A DNA stretch of 31,566 nt, from contig DATNIT010000167.1 of NCBI GenBank assembly GCA_035604335.1, forward strand, positions 1-31,566, written 5' to 3'. Source of the DNA: DASZHJ01 sp035604335 (GTDB lineage: Bacteria > Pseudomonadota > Alphaproteobacteria > ATCC43930 > CGMCC-115725). Below the pieces are notes generated by a model. The model made no database searches, had not been told where the DNA came from, and saw only the letters and a program-made list of their open reading frames with translations. Positions within the stretch are counted from its first letter, which is position 1, and each line of letters begins with the position of its first letter. The position numbers were made by a program, and so were the translations under genes. Positions 14,792 to 22,896 of this stretch are shown one piece after another.

Positions 14792-15931
14792 TCAGTAGCG
14801 GCCGCTGCGTCGCTCGACATCGACGAGATGCACACGGCCGCGCATGAGGCGCATCACGGCGCCGGTGTAGATCAGCACTATGGGCAGGAACACGAGCACC
14901 GCGATCAGCATGATGAAGAGCGTGAGCGGGCTGCTGGACGCATCCCAGATCGTGAGGCTGGATTCCGCGTGCGTCGACGAGGGCAGCAGGAAGGGGAAGA
15001 GCGATACGCCCGCCGTCGCGATGATGCCGGCAATGCCGGCGCCGCTCCAGATCAGCGCGGCAATGCTGCCACGCGGACGGGACATCGCGGCCGCAAGGAT
15101 CGGCCCCGTTACGCCGAGCACGGGCGCCGCGATCAGCCAGGTGTGGATGTAATAGTTCCGGAGCCACGCGCCGGCTTCACGCGCCACGGACTTGGCGAGC
15201 GGATTGGAGGGGCCGGTGTGGGTTATCGCTCCGCTTATGACGTAGCCCTCGATTCCGAACGCGATCCACGTGCCCGCGACCGCGAAGAGCACCGCCGTAA
15301 CTAGCCCGGCGAGACGGCCGATGCGCGCAGCACGCTCCGCGACCTCTCCGTCCGCCTTCGCGGCCAGCCAAGTACCGCCGTGCATCGCCAACATGGCGAC
15401 GCTCACGAGGCCCGCGAGCACGCCGAAGGGGTTGAGCAGGCCGAAGAAAGTCCAGGTGTAGCTGAGTCGCATCTCCGGATCGAAGCCGAACGGAACGCCG
15501 AGCAGCAGATTGCCGAAGGCGACCCCGAACACGAGGGAGGGCACGAAGCCCGCGATCGCCAACGCCCAATCCCAGAATCCGCGCCAGCCCGAGCCCTCGA
15601 GCTTGTCCCGAAAGGTGAATCCGGCCGGGCGCAGGATGAGCGACACCAGGACCAGGAGCATCGCGATGTAGAAGCCCGAGAAACTGGCGGCGTAGAGCAG
15701 CGGCCATGCGGCGAAAACCGCGCCGCCGCCCAGGATGAGCCAAACCTGGTGCCCTTCCCAATGCGGCTCGATGGTCTCGCGCACCTGCCGTCGCTCCGCG
15801 TCGGTGCGCGCCACGAAGGGCAACAGCATGGCGGTGCCGAGATCGTAGCCGTCGAGGATCGCGAAACCGATCAGCAGCACGCCGAGCAGCGCCCACCAAA
15901 TGAGACGCAGGATGTCGTAGTCGATCGGCAT
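14792..15931 (-). CDS. cydB: Cytochrome bd ubiquinol oxidase subunit II
   Basis: Subunit II of the bd-type quinol oxidase, 379 residues, the same length as the E. coli protein. It is an inner-membrane protein with about nine helices that pairs with CydA. Recognisable segments are the first helix with IGFAILDGYDLGTA, then EPHWEGHQVWLILGGGAVFA, RPAGFTFRDK and the later FPFLLPSS. The ATG at 15931 follows the cydA stop after a single base (TGACATG on the coding strand), so translation is coupled; the 37 extra residues of the longer open frame are not CydB-like. The complex reduces oxygen to water with high affinity and generates proton motive force without pumping. Confidence 0.96.
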   Translation of the reverse strand: MPIDYDILRLIWWALLGVLLIGFAILDGYDLGTAMLLPFVARTDAERRQVRETIEPHWEGHQVWLILGGGAVFAAWPLLYAASFSGFYIAMLLVLVSLILRPAGFTFRDKLEGSGWRGFWDWALAIAGFVPSLVFGVAFGNLLLGVPFGFDPEMRLSYTWTFFGLLNPFGVLAGLVSVAMLAMHGGTWLAAKADGEVAERAARIGRLAGLVTAVLFAVAGTWIAFGIEGYVISGAITHTGPSNPLAKSVAREAGAWLRNYYIHTWLIAAPVLGVTGPILAAAMSRPRGSIAALIWSGAGIAGIIATAGVSLFPFLLPSSTHAESSLTIWDASSSPLTLFIMLIAVLVFLPIVLIYTGAVMRLMRGRVHLVDVERRSGRY

Positions 15932-15932
15932 G

Positions 15933-17498
15933 TCAGGCGACCCGCTGTCTCGGCGGCGCGAAGGGATGCCGGCCGGGCGGCTCCTCGGCGGTCGGTCCCT
16001 GCCGGATCGCGCGCACCAGCAGCGCGACATCGACGATGGCAAGCGCGCTGTAGAACAACACGAAGCCCGCGAGCGAGCCGATCACCGCGCCGCGCGAGAC
16101 GGAGGACACGCCGAGGAAGGTCGGCAGCACGCCCTCGACCACCCACGGCTGGCGGCCGTATTCCGCCACGATCCAGCCGAGCTCCGCGGCGATCCAAGGG
16201 AGCGGCAGGCTGCAGAGCGCGAGGCGCAGGAACCAACGCTTTTCCAAGCGGCGCACCGAGGCAAAGTAGAACGACGCGGCGAACAGCGCGATGAAATAGA
16301 ATCCGAGCCCGGCCATGAGCCGGAACGACCAGAACAACACCGGCACGTCGGGCACCAGATCGTTCGCGGCACGCTCGATGGTCACGGCGTCGGCGTCGAC
16401 CACCGTCGGCGAGTAGCGCTTCAGCAGGAGCGCATAGCCGAGATCGCCGACATGCGCATCGAGATCGGTGCGTGCCTCGGCGTCCTTGGGGTCGCGTCGC
16501 AGGGTCTGCAGCGCCTTGTAGGCAACGATGCCGCTCTCGATGCGTTGCCGCCCCGATTGCACGAGGTCCTTGATGCCGGCCACCGGCCCATCCAACGAGC
16601 GGGTCGCGATCAGGCCGAGGAGCCAAGGGATCTCGACCTTGTAACGAGTGACGCGCTGAGCCGCGTCGGGCAATCCGAACGCCGTGAATCCCGCGGGCGC
16701 CGGCTCGGTCTCCCACATTGCCTCGATGGCCGCGATTTTCATTTTTTGGTCGAACGTCGCGGTGTAGCCGCTCTCGTCCCCCAGCACGACGACGGAGAGT
16801 GCCGAGGCAAGGCCGAAGCTGGCCGCCACCGTGAAGGAGCGCTGGGCGAAAGCGATGTGCCGGCCTCGCAGAAGATAGAAGGCGCTGACCGCGAGCACGA
16901 AGACCGACCCGGTCACATAGCCCGCGCTCACGGTATGAACGAATTTCGCCTGCGCGACGGGGTTGAACAGGAGGTCGTAGAAAGAGGTGAGTTCCATCCG
17001 CATGGTCTGCGGCTCGAAATGCGCGCCGACGGGGTTCTGCATCCAGCCGTTCGCGATCAGGATCCAGAGCGCCGAGAAATTGGCGCCGATGCCGACGAGC
17101 CATGTGACGATCAGATGCCCGACCTTGGAGAGCCGATCCCAACCGAAGAAGAAGATCCCGACGAAGGTCGCCTCGAGAAAGAATGCCATCAGACCTTCGA
17201 TCGCGAGCGGCACGCCGAAGATGTCGCCCACATAATGCGAGTAATAGGCCCAGTTGGTGCCGAACTGGAATTCCATAGTGATGCCGGTGGCGACGCCCAT
17301 GGCGAAGTTGATGCCGAACAGCGTGCCCCAGAACCGCGTCATGACGCGCCAGATCCGCCGCCCCGTCATGACGTAGACGCTCTCCATTACGGCGAGCAGC
17401 AGCGAAAGGCCGAGCGTCAGCGGCACGAACAGGAAATGATAGAGCGCGGTGAGCGCGAACTGCAGGCGCGAGAGATCGACGATGCCCGGGTCCGTCAT
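15933..17498 (-). CDS. cydA: Cytochrome bd ubiquinol oxidase subunit I
   Basis: The heme-bearing subunit, 521 residues (E. coli 522). Axial ligands align with E. coli at an offset of two: H21 and H188, plus M395 in FRLMAGLGFY. The acidic proton-path residues E101 and E109 lie in EGLMAFFLEATF. The quinol-binding Q-loop begins with GDESGYTATFDQKMKIAAIE, giving K254 and E259 for E. coli K252 and E257. The loop is the long form (about 247-390), as in the E. coli type. The GRQPWVVEG motif is present. A GGAGG site 7 nt upstream of ATG 17498 lies inside cydP, and the start overlaps the cydP stop as ATGA. No cydDC exporter genes are adjacent. Confidence 0.97.
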   Translation of the reverse strand: MTDPGIVDLSRLQFALTALYHFLFVPLTLGLSLLLAVMESVYVMTGRRIWRVMTRFWGTLFGINFAMGVATGITMEFQFGTNWAYYSHYVGDIFGVPLAIEGLMAFFLEATFVGIFFFGWDRLSKVGHLIVTWLVGIGANFSALWILIANGWMQNPVGAHFEPQTMRMELTSFYDLLFNPVAQAKFVHTVSAGYVTGSVFVLAVSAFYLLRGRHIAFAQRSFTVAASFGLASALSVVVLGDESGYTATFDQKMKIAAIEAMWETEPAPAGFTAFGLPDAAQRVTRYKVEIPWLLGLIATRSLDGPVAGIKDLVQSGRQRIESGIVAYKALQTLRRDPKDAEARTDLDAHVGDLGYALLLKRYSPTVVDADAVTIERAANDLVPDVPVLFWSFRLMAGLGFYFIALFAASFYFASVRRLEKRWFLRLALCSLPLPWIAAELGWIVAEYGRQPWVVEGVLPTFLGVSSVSRGAVIGSLAGFVLFYSALAIVDVALLVRAIRQGPTAEEPPGRHPFAPPRQRVA

Positions 17499-17656
17499 CG
17501 CGGCGCCTCCGGCAATAGGAGATGCCGGGCCGCGCGCTGTGCATCGATCGCCGGCCGCTCATCCCCGCGAAAGAACGTGAGATAGAGGGCGGTGAGCAGC
17601 ACCAGCTTCAGCACGAGCACGGTCGTGATGTCGCGTCGCAGGCGGAGTGCCATCAT
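17495..17656 (-). CDS. cydP: Cytochrome oxidase putative small subunit CydP
   Basis: A 53-residue protein (52 if the second ATG is used) with one membrane helix at about 11-29: a basic N-terminus (MMALRLRRD), then ITTVLVLKLVLLTALYLTFF, then a polar tail with DERPAIDA. The arrangement and the R-x-A-I-D motif after the helix match the CydP family, found directly upstream of cydA in some proteobacteria; I recognise it from memory. AAAGG lies just upstream, with spacing that favours the second ATG (17653). Its stop overlaps the cydA start by 4 nt, so it is the first gene of cydP-cydA-cydB-cydX. Its precise role is not established; assembly or stability of the oxidase is the likely guess. Confidence 0.8.
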   Translation of the reverse strand: MMALRLRRDITTVLVLKLVLLTALYLTFFRGDERPAIDAQRAARHLLLPEAPR

Positions 17657-17777
17657 GACCTTTGAGCCTATAGTCGCGCGCCGCGATGGCAATACCCTAG
17701 ATAGAGGGCCTGACGTTCCCGCGACCAACCAACGTTGACCCGGTGAAGCGCGCCGCACAAACTTGCCGGCCCGCCCA

Positions 17778-18959
17778 ATGCTTGCCCTCATCGCCACCCT
17801 CGCCATCCAGGCGCTCGTCTCCATGACGGTGCTGACGCCGCCCGTGCTGGCCGCGCTGGCCGCGCCCGACATTGGCGTCGCCAGCGAGCGCATCGGGCTC
17901 TTCACGGCGCTGGTCTACGCCGGTGCGATCCTGTCCTCCGCCGGCAGCGGCGCCTTGCTTGCGCGGACGGGTCCGCTCCGCTTGAGCCAGTGGTGTCTGC
18001 TGTTTTGCGCCGCTGGGATCGCCACGGCATCGATGGCGTTCCTTCCCGCCGTCGCGCTGGGCGCCGTGTTGATGGGGCTGGGTTACGGGCCGGTGACGCC
18101 CGCGAGCTCGCACATCCTGATCCGCCAGACGGCGCCCGCCCGGCGCTCCCTGGTGTTCTCGCTAAAGCAGACCGGCGTGCCCGTCGGCGGCGCGCTCGCG
18201 GGCTTCATCGCGGCGCCGTTGGCTCTGATGGTCGGCTGGCGCGGCGCGGCGCTGGCTGTCGCTGCCGCCAGCCTCGTCTTGGCGTTCGCCGTCGAGCCGC
18301 TGCGGCCGCGTTTCGACGCCGGCGACAACGCCGGGCCGGTAACGGCACGGAGCCCGCTCGCGGGCATTCGGCTGGTGCTGAGCACGCCCGCGCTCCGGCG
18401 CCTCGCGCTCTCCTCGACGACCTTCGCAGCGACCCAGCTCTCGCTGGCGACGTTCCTCGTGACCTTTCTCACCGAGCGCGCCCGGGTTCCGCTGGTCACC
18501 GCGGGGGTCGTCATGGCGGTGGCGCAAGCCTCGGGCGTCGTCGGCCGCATCCTGCTCGGCTGGGTCGCCGATCGCCTGCTCAGGGCGGGGCGGGTGCTGG
18601 CATTCTTGGGCGTCGGCATGGCGGCGGCCTCGATCGCCACGGGTCTCATCTCGGCGGCGTGGCCGCTGCCGGCGATCTTCGCGGTGACGGCGATGCTGGG
18701 CTTGACCGGGCTCAGTTGGAACGGCGTCTACCTCGCCGAAGTCGCGGCGCTCGCGCCGGCCGGTGCGGCCGGCGCCGCCACGGGCGGCGCACTCTCTGTC
18801 ACGTTCCTCGGCATCGTTTTGGGGCCCGCGCTCTTCAGCGCAGTGGTGAGCCTCAGCGGCAGCTACACGCTGGGATTCTCGATCGTGGCGGCTGGCGCGC
18901 TCTTGGGCGGGCTGCGGGTCTGGGGCGTCGGTCGGCCCGGAGGGATCAGATCAGCTTGA
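17778..18959 (+). CDS. Major facilitator superfamily transporter
   Basis: A 393-residue inner-membrane protein with about twelve hydrophobic helices, the classic 6+6 MFS layout. The inter-helix 2-3 region (LLARTGPLRLSQWCLL) and the segment SLKQTGVPVGGALAGF are typical of the family, and the second half repeats the pattern (GRILLGWVADRLLRAG). The substrate is not predictable. The start is uncertain: ATG 17778 is preferred because it begins right at the first helix, while TTG 17763 would add five residues. Neither has a clear Shine-Dalgarno. It is transcribed away from the cyd operon and overlaps the convergent cold-shock gene by 14 bp. Confidence 0.88.
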   Translation: MLALIATLAIQALVSMTVLTPPVLAALAAPDIGVASERIGLFTALVYAGAILSSAGSGALLARTGPLRLSQWCLLFCAAGIATASMAFLPAVALGAVLMGLGYGPVTPASSHILIRQTAPARRSLVFSLKQTGVPVGGALAGFIAAPLALMVGWRGAALAVAAASLVLAFAVEPLRPRFDAGDNAGPVTARSPLAGIRLVLSTPALRRLALSSTTFAATQLSLATFLVTFLTERARVPLVTAGVVMAVAQASGVVGRILLGWVADRLLRAGRVLAFLGVGMAAASIATGLISAAWPLPAIFAVTAMLGLTGLSWNGVYLAEVAALAPAGAAGAATGGALSVTFLGIVLGPALFSAVVSLSGSYTLGFSIVAAGALLGGLRVWGVGRPGGIRSA

Positions 18960-19473
18960 CCGACGAGGCCTCGCGGCCGCGCGGAGCTTCCGACACCATC
19001 ATGCGGACATGCTGGCCGGGCGCCAGCATCTCGATGCCCGAGCGGCGCAGTGCCGTGACGTGGACGAAGATGTCCTTGCCGCCGTCGTTTGCCACCACGA
19101 AGCCGAAGCCGCGCGCCGGGTCGTACCACTTCACTACGCCATCCAGCGATTCCGCGGGGCCGCGGCTCTCGCCGCCCCGCTCGCGCGGATTAGGCCGCGA
19201 GGGCTGGGCGGTGGAGGTGTCGATGTTCAGTACCGCGACCGCCGCTCGGCCCTTTGCTCCCTGAGCGCAATCGAAGGTGATTGTGGCGCCTTCCGGGGCC
19301 TGGGTGAAACCGGAGCGCTCGAGCACGGCCAAGGGCAGGAAGACGTCGCCGCCGCCATCCGCGGCGACAATGAAGCCGAACCCCTTATTGCGATTGAACC
19401 ACTTGATAGTACCGGTCAGGCGCGTGGTATCGCCGGGCGGCAAATCGCCTTCGGGCGGCCGGAAATTGGTCAT
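18946..19473 (-). CDS. Two-domain cold-shock protein
   Basis: A 175-residue nucleic-acid-binding protein with two cold-shock domains, CSD1 at about 19-85 and CSD2 at about 109-175, joined by a Pro/Arg/Gly linker. RNP1 motifs are KGFGFIVA (30-37) and RGFGFVVA (121-128). RNP2 is intact in the second domain (DIFVHVTAL) but altered in the first (DVFLPLAVL, lacking the usual histidine). Double CSD proteins are characteristic of Alphaproteobacteria and act as RNA chaperones in stress or stationary phase. The start is ATG 19473, with GAGG close upstream; the longer open frame upstream is leader sequence. The 3' end overlaps the convergent MFS gene. Confidence 0.93.
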   Translation of the reverse strand: MTNFRPPEGDLPPGDTTRLTGTIKWFNRNKGFGFIVAADGGGDVFLPLAVLERSGFTQAPEGATITFDCAQGAKGRAAVAVLNIDTSTAQPSRPNPRERGGESRGPAESLDGVVKWYDPARGFGFVVANDGGKDIFVHVTALRRSGIEMLAPGQHVRMMVSEAPRGREASSVKLI

Positions 19474-19559
19474 GACCTCACCAGCGGCTCTCCGCCCTCC
19501 CCCTGGGCGCTTCGCCCGGCACCCGTCGGGGGGCGTGCTGCCGGCCGGCGCCACCATCT

Positions 19560-19588
19560 TTCTTACGGGTGAAACGCGCTTGGGGCAA
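19560..19588 (-). promoter_or_regulatory. Candidate sigma-70 promoter of the cold-shock gene
   Basis: On the minus strand TTGCCC (19588-19583) and TAAGAA (19565-19560) are separated by exactly 17 nt. Transcription would start near 19553 and leave a leader of about 80 nt containing the hairpin GGGCG-CTT-CGCCC (19505-19517). Long structured leaders are typical of cold-shock genes. Support is from pattern only. Confidence 0.4.
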
Positions 19589-19629
19589 GGGTAGAGCACC
19601 CCCGGCGCTCCTGCGCGTCTGCGAAACGA

Positions 19630-20376
19630 TCAGTCCGCGGGCAGCACCGCGAAAGCCAGATAGTTAACGCTGAGGTCGCGGCCGAGCCGCCACTCGCCGG
19701 CCAGAAGATCGTAGACGAGGCCGCGGATTTTCCGCGTCTGTAGGCCGTGCTTGCGCAAGGCCGCGACGAGCTCCGAGGGCCGCAGGAACCGGTCCCACCG
19801 ATGCGTCCCGCGCGGCAGCCAACCCAGCACGTACTCGGCGCCTACGACCGCGAAGAGCAGGCTCTTGGGCGTGCGGTTCAGAGTGGAGGCGACGAAAGCG
19901 CCGCCGGGCCGCACGAGCGCGGCTGCGGCCCGAACGAACGCGTCGACGTCGGCGACGTGCTCCACGACCTCGAGCGCCAGCACCGCGTCGAAGCGCTCGC
20001 CCGCGGCCGACAACTCCTCGGCGCTCACCTGGCGATAGTCGATCTCGAGATCGGCTCCGCGGGCGTGGGCGCGCGCGACCGCGATGTTGGCCTCGGCGGC
20101 ATCGATGCCGGTCACCGCCGCTCCGAGCCGCGCCAACGGCTCCGAGATCAGACCGCCGCCGCAGCCGATATCCAGAATGCGCAAGCCCTGGAAGGGCCTG
20201 AGGCTCGTCCCGTCGCGATCGAAATGCGCCGCCAACGTCTGGCGGAGAAAACCAAGCCGTGCGGGGTTGAGCCGATGGAGCGGCGCCATCGAGCCACCGG
20301 GATCCCACCAAGTCTCGGCCAGCGCGGAGAAGCGCTCCACCTCTGCGGGATCGATGCTGGGGGACGCTGAAGTCAT
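19630..20376 (-). CDS. ubiG: Ubiquinone biosynthesis O-methyltransferase UbiG
   Basis: A 248-residue class I SAM-dependent methyltransferase that catalyses both O-methylations in ubiquinone synthesis. The SAM-binding loop is ILDIGCGGGLISEPLA (67-82), with VTGIDAAEANIAVAR after it and the post-motif ALEVVEHVADVD. The N-terminal FSALAETWWDPGGSMAPLHR segment and the C-terminal GTHRWDRFLRPSEL are UbiG signatures. The start at ATG 20376 (MTSASPSIDP) fits the family; the longer open frame is upstream DNA. No strong Shine-Dalgarno is visible. It is divergent from lysC across 134 bp. The product would feed quinone to the cytochrome bd oxidase encoded nearby. Confidence 0.95.
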   Translation of the reverse strand: MTSASPSIDPAEVERFSALAETWWDPGGSMAPLHRLNPARLGFLRQTLAAHFDRDGTSLRPFQGLRILDIGCGGGLISEPLARLGAAVTGIDAAEANIAVARAHARGADLEIDYRQVSAEELSAAGERFDAVLALEVVEHVADVDAFVRAAAALVRPGGAFVASTLNRTPKSLLFAVVGAEYVLGWLPRGTHRWDRFLRPSELVAALRKHGLQTRKIRGLVYDLLAGEWRLGRDLSVNYLAFAVLPAD

Positions 20377-20413
20377 CGGGAATCTCTGAGACCGATCCGT
20401 ATGTTGCGTAAGC

Positions 20414-20443
20414 TTGCCTCGCTGGCGCCCGCGAGAGTATGTA
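20414..20443 (+). promoter_or_regulatory. Candidate promoter of lysC
   Basis: TTGCCT (20414-20419) and TATGTA (20438-20443) are 18 nt apart, placing a start near 20450 and a leader of about 60 nt before ATG 20511. A perfect TTGACA at 20476-20481 was considered, but its -10 would sit 7 nt from the start codon. Pattern evidence only. Confidence 0.35.
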
Positions 20444-20510
20444 TGGGCGCCCTTTGGCGGGCAATCCGGCCTTTGTTGACACCACCTCACCCCCGCGGAA
20501 TCGACGGCTG

Positions 20511-21731
20511 ATGGCGCGCATCGTGCAGAAATTCGGCGGCACCTCGGTTGCCGACGTCGCGCGCATCAAGGCCGTCGCCAGGCGCGTGAAGCGCGAGGTC
20601 GACGCGGGAAGCGAGGTTGCCGTGGTCGTGTCGGCGATGGCCGGCGTCACCAACCAACTCGTCGCTTGGACCAGCGAGACCAGCCGTCTGCATGACGCGC
20701 GCGAGTACGACGTGGTGGTGGCGTCGGGCGAGCAGGTGACCGCCGGGCTGCTGGCCCTCGCGCTCCAGGATCTCGGCGTCAACGCTCGCTCCTGGCTCGG
20801 GTGGCAGGTGCCGATCCGCACCGACGGCGTCCATGGCAAGGCGCGCATCCAAGAGATCCCGACGGAAGATTTGGTCCGCCGCATGGGCGAGGGGCAGGTG
20901 GCCGTGGCCGCAGGCTTCCAGGGACTGGGGCCCGACAACCGCATCACCACCCTGGGGCGCGGCGGCTCTGACACCTCGGCGGTGGCGCTCGCGGCAGCGC
21001 TCCGCGCCGACCGGTGCGACATCTTCACCGACGTTGACGGGGTCTACACCACCGATCCCCGTATCGTTGCGAAGGCCAGGAAGCTCGATAAGATCACCTA
21101 TGAGGAGATGCTGGAGTTCGCCTCGCAGGGTGCCAAGGTGTTGCAGACGCGCTCGGTCGAGATGGCGATGAACCATCGCGTGCGCGTGCAGGTGCTGTCG
21201 AGCTTCACGGACGTACCGGGAACCCTGGTGGTAGACGAGGAAGAGATCGTGGAAAAGCGTGTCGTAAGCGGCATCGCCTATAATCGCGACGAAGCGAAGA
21301 TCACGCTGCAGAAGGTCGCCGACCGGCCGGGCGTCGCCGCGGCGATCTTCGGTCCGCTCGCCGATCACTCGATCAACGTCGACATGATCGTGCAGAACGT
21401 CTCCGAGGACGGCCGCTTCACGGATCTCACCTTCACGGTCGCGAAGGCGGACCTCGATCGCGCTGTGAAGGTGCTTGAAGCGAAGCGTGGCGAGCTCGGC
21501 TTCGCCGCCCTCAAGCCCGACCCGAACGTCGTGAAGATCTCGGTGATCGGCGTCGGCATGCGCAGCCACGCCGGCGTCGCGAAGGAGATGTTCCGGACGC
21601 TCGCGGACAAGGGCATCAATATCCAGGTGATCTCCACGTCCGAGATCAAGGTGAGCGTACTGGTCGCGGAGGACTACACCGAGCTGGCGGTGCGCGCACT
21701 CCACACGGCATACGGCCTGGACGCTGATTGA
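20511..21731 (+). CDS. lysC: Aspartate kinase
   Basis: A 406-residue monofunctional aspartokinase, phosphorylating aspartate at the entry to lysine, threonine, methionine and diaminopimelate synthesis. The kinase domain has KFGGTS (7-12), GRGGSDTSA (149-157) and FTDVDGVYTTDPR (172-184). Two C-terminal ACT domains (about 265-340 and 345-406) sense end products; the family is usually inhibited by lysine and/or threonine. The start at ATG 20511 (MARIVQKFGG) is the family start; the 24 extra codons of the longer frame do not match. A nitronate-monooxygenase-like gene starts 4 nt after the stop, and ptsP follows that. Confidence 0.97.
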   Translation: MARIVQKFGGTSVADVARIKAVARRVKREVDAGSEVAVVVSAMAGVTNQLVAWTSETSRLHDAREYDVVVASGEQVTAGLLALALQDLGVNARSWLGWQVPIRTDGVHGKARIQEIPTEDLVRRMGEGQVAVAAGFQGLGPDNRITTLGRGGSDTSAVALAAALRADRCDIFTDVDGVYTTDPRIVAKARKLDKITYEEMLEFASQGAKVLQTRSVEMAMNHRVRVQVLSSFTDVPGTLVVDEEEIVEKRVVSGIAYNRDEAKITLQKVADRPGVAAAIFGPLADHSINVDMIVQNVSEDGRFTDLTFTVAKADLDRAVKVLEAKRGELGFAALKPDPNVVKISVIGVGMRSHAGVAKEMFRTLADKGINIQVISTSEIKVSVLVAEDYTELAVRALHTAYGLDAD

Positions 21732-21735
21732 AGGC

Positions 21736-22896
21736 ATGACGAAGACCGCTGAGCGCCAGGCCGGCACCAAGCCCGAGACGAACGGGCACGGTGGGTCCGG
21801 CGGCGGCTCGCGCGAGCGCGCGCGGCGGCGGCTCGATCGGCTTTGGCATCGCGGGTGCGAGTTCCTGGGCGCCGAGCTCGCGATTATGGGTGGTGCCATG
21901 ACGTGGGTCTCCGAACGCAATCTGGTGGCGGCGATCTCGAACGGCGGCGGCTTCGGTGTCATCGCCTGCGGCTCGATGAATCCCCAACAGCTCGAGGCCG
22001 AGATCGTCGGCACCGTCGCGCTGACCCGCCGGCCGTTCGGGGTCAACCTCATCACGCTCCATCCTCAGCTCGCCGAGCTGATCGATGTTTGTGCGCGCCA
22101 GCGGGTGGGCCATGTGGTGCTCGCCGGCGGGCTCCCTACCGCGGCGGCGGTGCAGCGCATCAAGAATGGCGGCGCCAAGCTCCTCTGCTTTGCGCCGGCC
22201 CTCGCGATCGCACGCAAGCTCGCGCGCATGGGCGCCGATGCCATCGTGATCGAGGGCATGGAGGCGGGCGGCCACATCGGCCCGGTCTCGACCGGCGTCC
22301 TGGCGCAGGAGATCCTGCCGCACATCCGTGACGTGCCCGTTTTCGTGGCGGGCGGCATCGGGCGGGGCGAGGCGATCGTCTCTTATCTCGAGATGGGGGC
22401 TGCCGGCGTGCAACTCGGAACGCGCTTCGTCTGCGCTCGCGAGTCGATCGCGCATGCGCGCTTCAAGCAGGCCTTCATCCGCGCCGGCGCGCGGGACGCG
22501 GTGCCCTCGCCCCAGCTCGATGCCCGGTTCCCGGTGATCCCTGTGCGCGCGCTCGCGAACCAGGGAACGCAGCGCTTCCTGGAGGCGCAGCGAAGCGTCG
22601 TCGACCGCTTCAATCGCGGCGAGGTCTCCCAGAAGGACGGCCAGCTTGAGATCGAGCATTTCTGGGCGGGCGCGCTCCGCCGTGCGGTAATCGAGGGCGA
22701 CGTCGAGACAGGCTCAGTCATGGCAGGTCAGAGCGTCGGCATGGTGACGCGCGAGCAATCCACCGCGGAGATCCTCGGCGAGCTGGTGGAGCAGGCGGTG
22801 GCGATGCTGATGGCGCGCGATCTCGAGCCGGAGGAGACGGAGCCCGGTACAAGGCGACGAGCCCCCGACGTAGGGCGGGCCAGGGCTGGCGGGTGA
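21736..22896 (+). CDS. Nitronate monooxygenase-like FMN oxidoreductase
   Basis: A 386-residue TIM-barrel flavoprotein of the nitronate monooxygenase / FabK-like family. The core starts near residue 45 with AIMGGAMTWVSERNLVAAIS. The EAGGHIG motif (176-182) carries the histidine matching the catalytic base of nitronate monooxygenases. The FMN phosphate site is formed by VAGGIGRG (204-211) and GAAGVQLGTRF (221-231). Residues 1-32 are a low-complexity Gly/Arg/Glu extension (GHGGSGGGSRERARRR) that looks unstructured, so the true start could be later, although ATG 21736 with AAGG just upstream is the only ATG available. The physiological substrate of such genes next to lysC and ptsP is unknown. The stop overlaps the ptsP start as TGATG. 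Confidence 0.85.
   Translation: MTKTAERQAGTKPETNGHGGSGGGSRERARRRLDRLWHRGCEFLGAELAIMGGAMTWVSERNLVAAISNGGGFGVIACGSMNPQQLEAEIVGTVALTRRPFGVNLITLHPQLAELIDVCARQRVGHVVLAGGLPTAAAVQRIKNGGAKLLCFAPALAIARKLARMGADAIVIEGMEAGGHIGPVSTGVLAQEILPHIRDVPVFVAGGIGRGEAIVSYLEMGAAGVQLGTRFVCARESIAHARFKQAFIRAGARDAVPSPQLDARFPVIPVRALANQGTQRFLEAQRSVVDRFNRGEVSQKDGQLEIEHFWAGALRRAVIEGDVETGSVMAGQSVGMVTREQSTAEILGELVEQAVAMLMARDLEPEETEPGTRRRAPDVGRARAGG

Noticed and set aside
15930..17585. 551-codon open frame antisense to cydA
   Set aside because: The opposite strand encodes a full CydA with heme ligands in place; the antisense product is charged and low in complexity with no domain.
20380..20502. Two GANTC (CcrM) sites between ubiG and lysC as evidence for GcrA control
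   Set aside because: A site is expected about every few hundred bases at this composition, so two in this gap prove nothing; gcrA's own upstream region has none.
20476..20504. TTGACA with AATCGA as the lysC promoter
   Set aside because: The -10 would lie 7 nt from the start codon, leaving no room for a leader or ribosome site, and the hexamer is poor.
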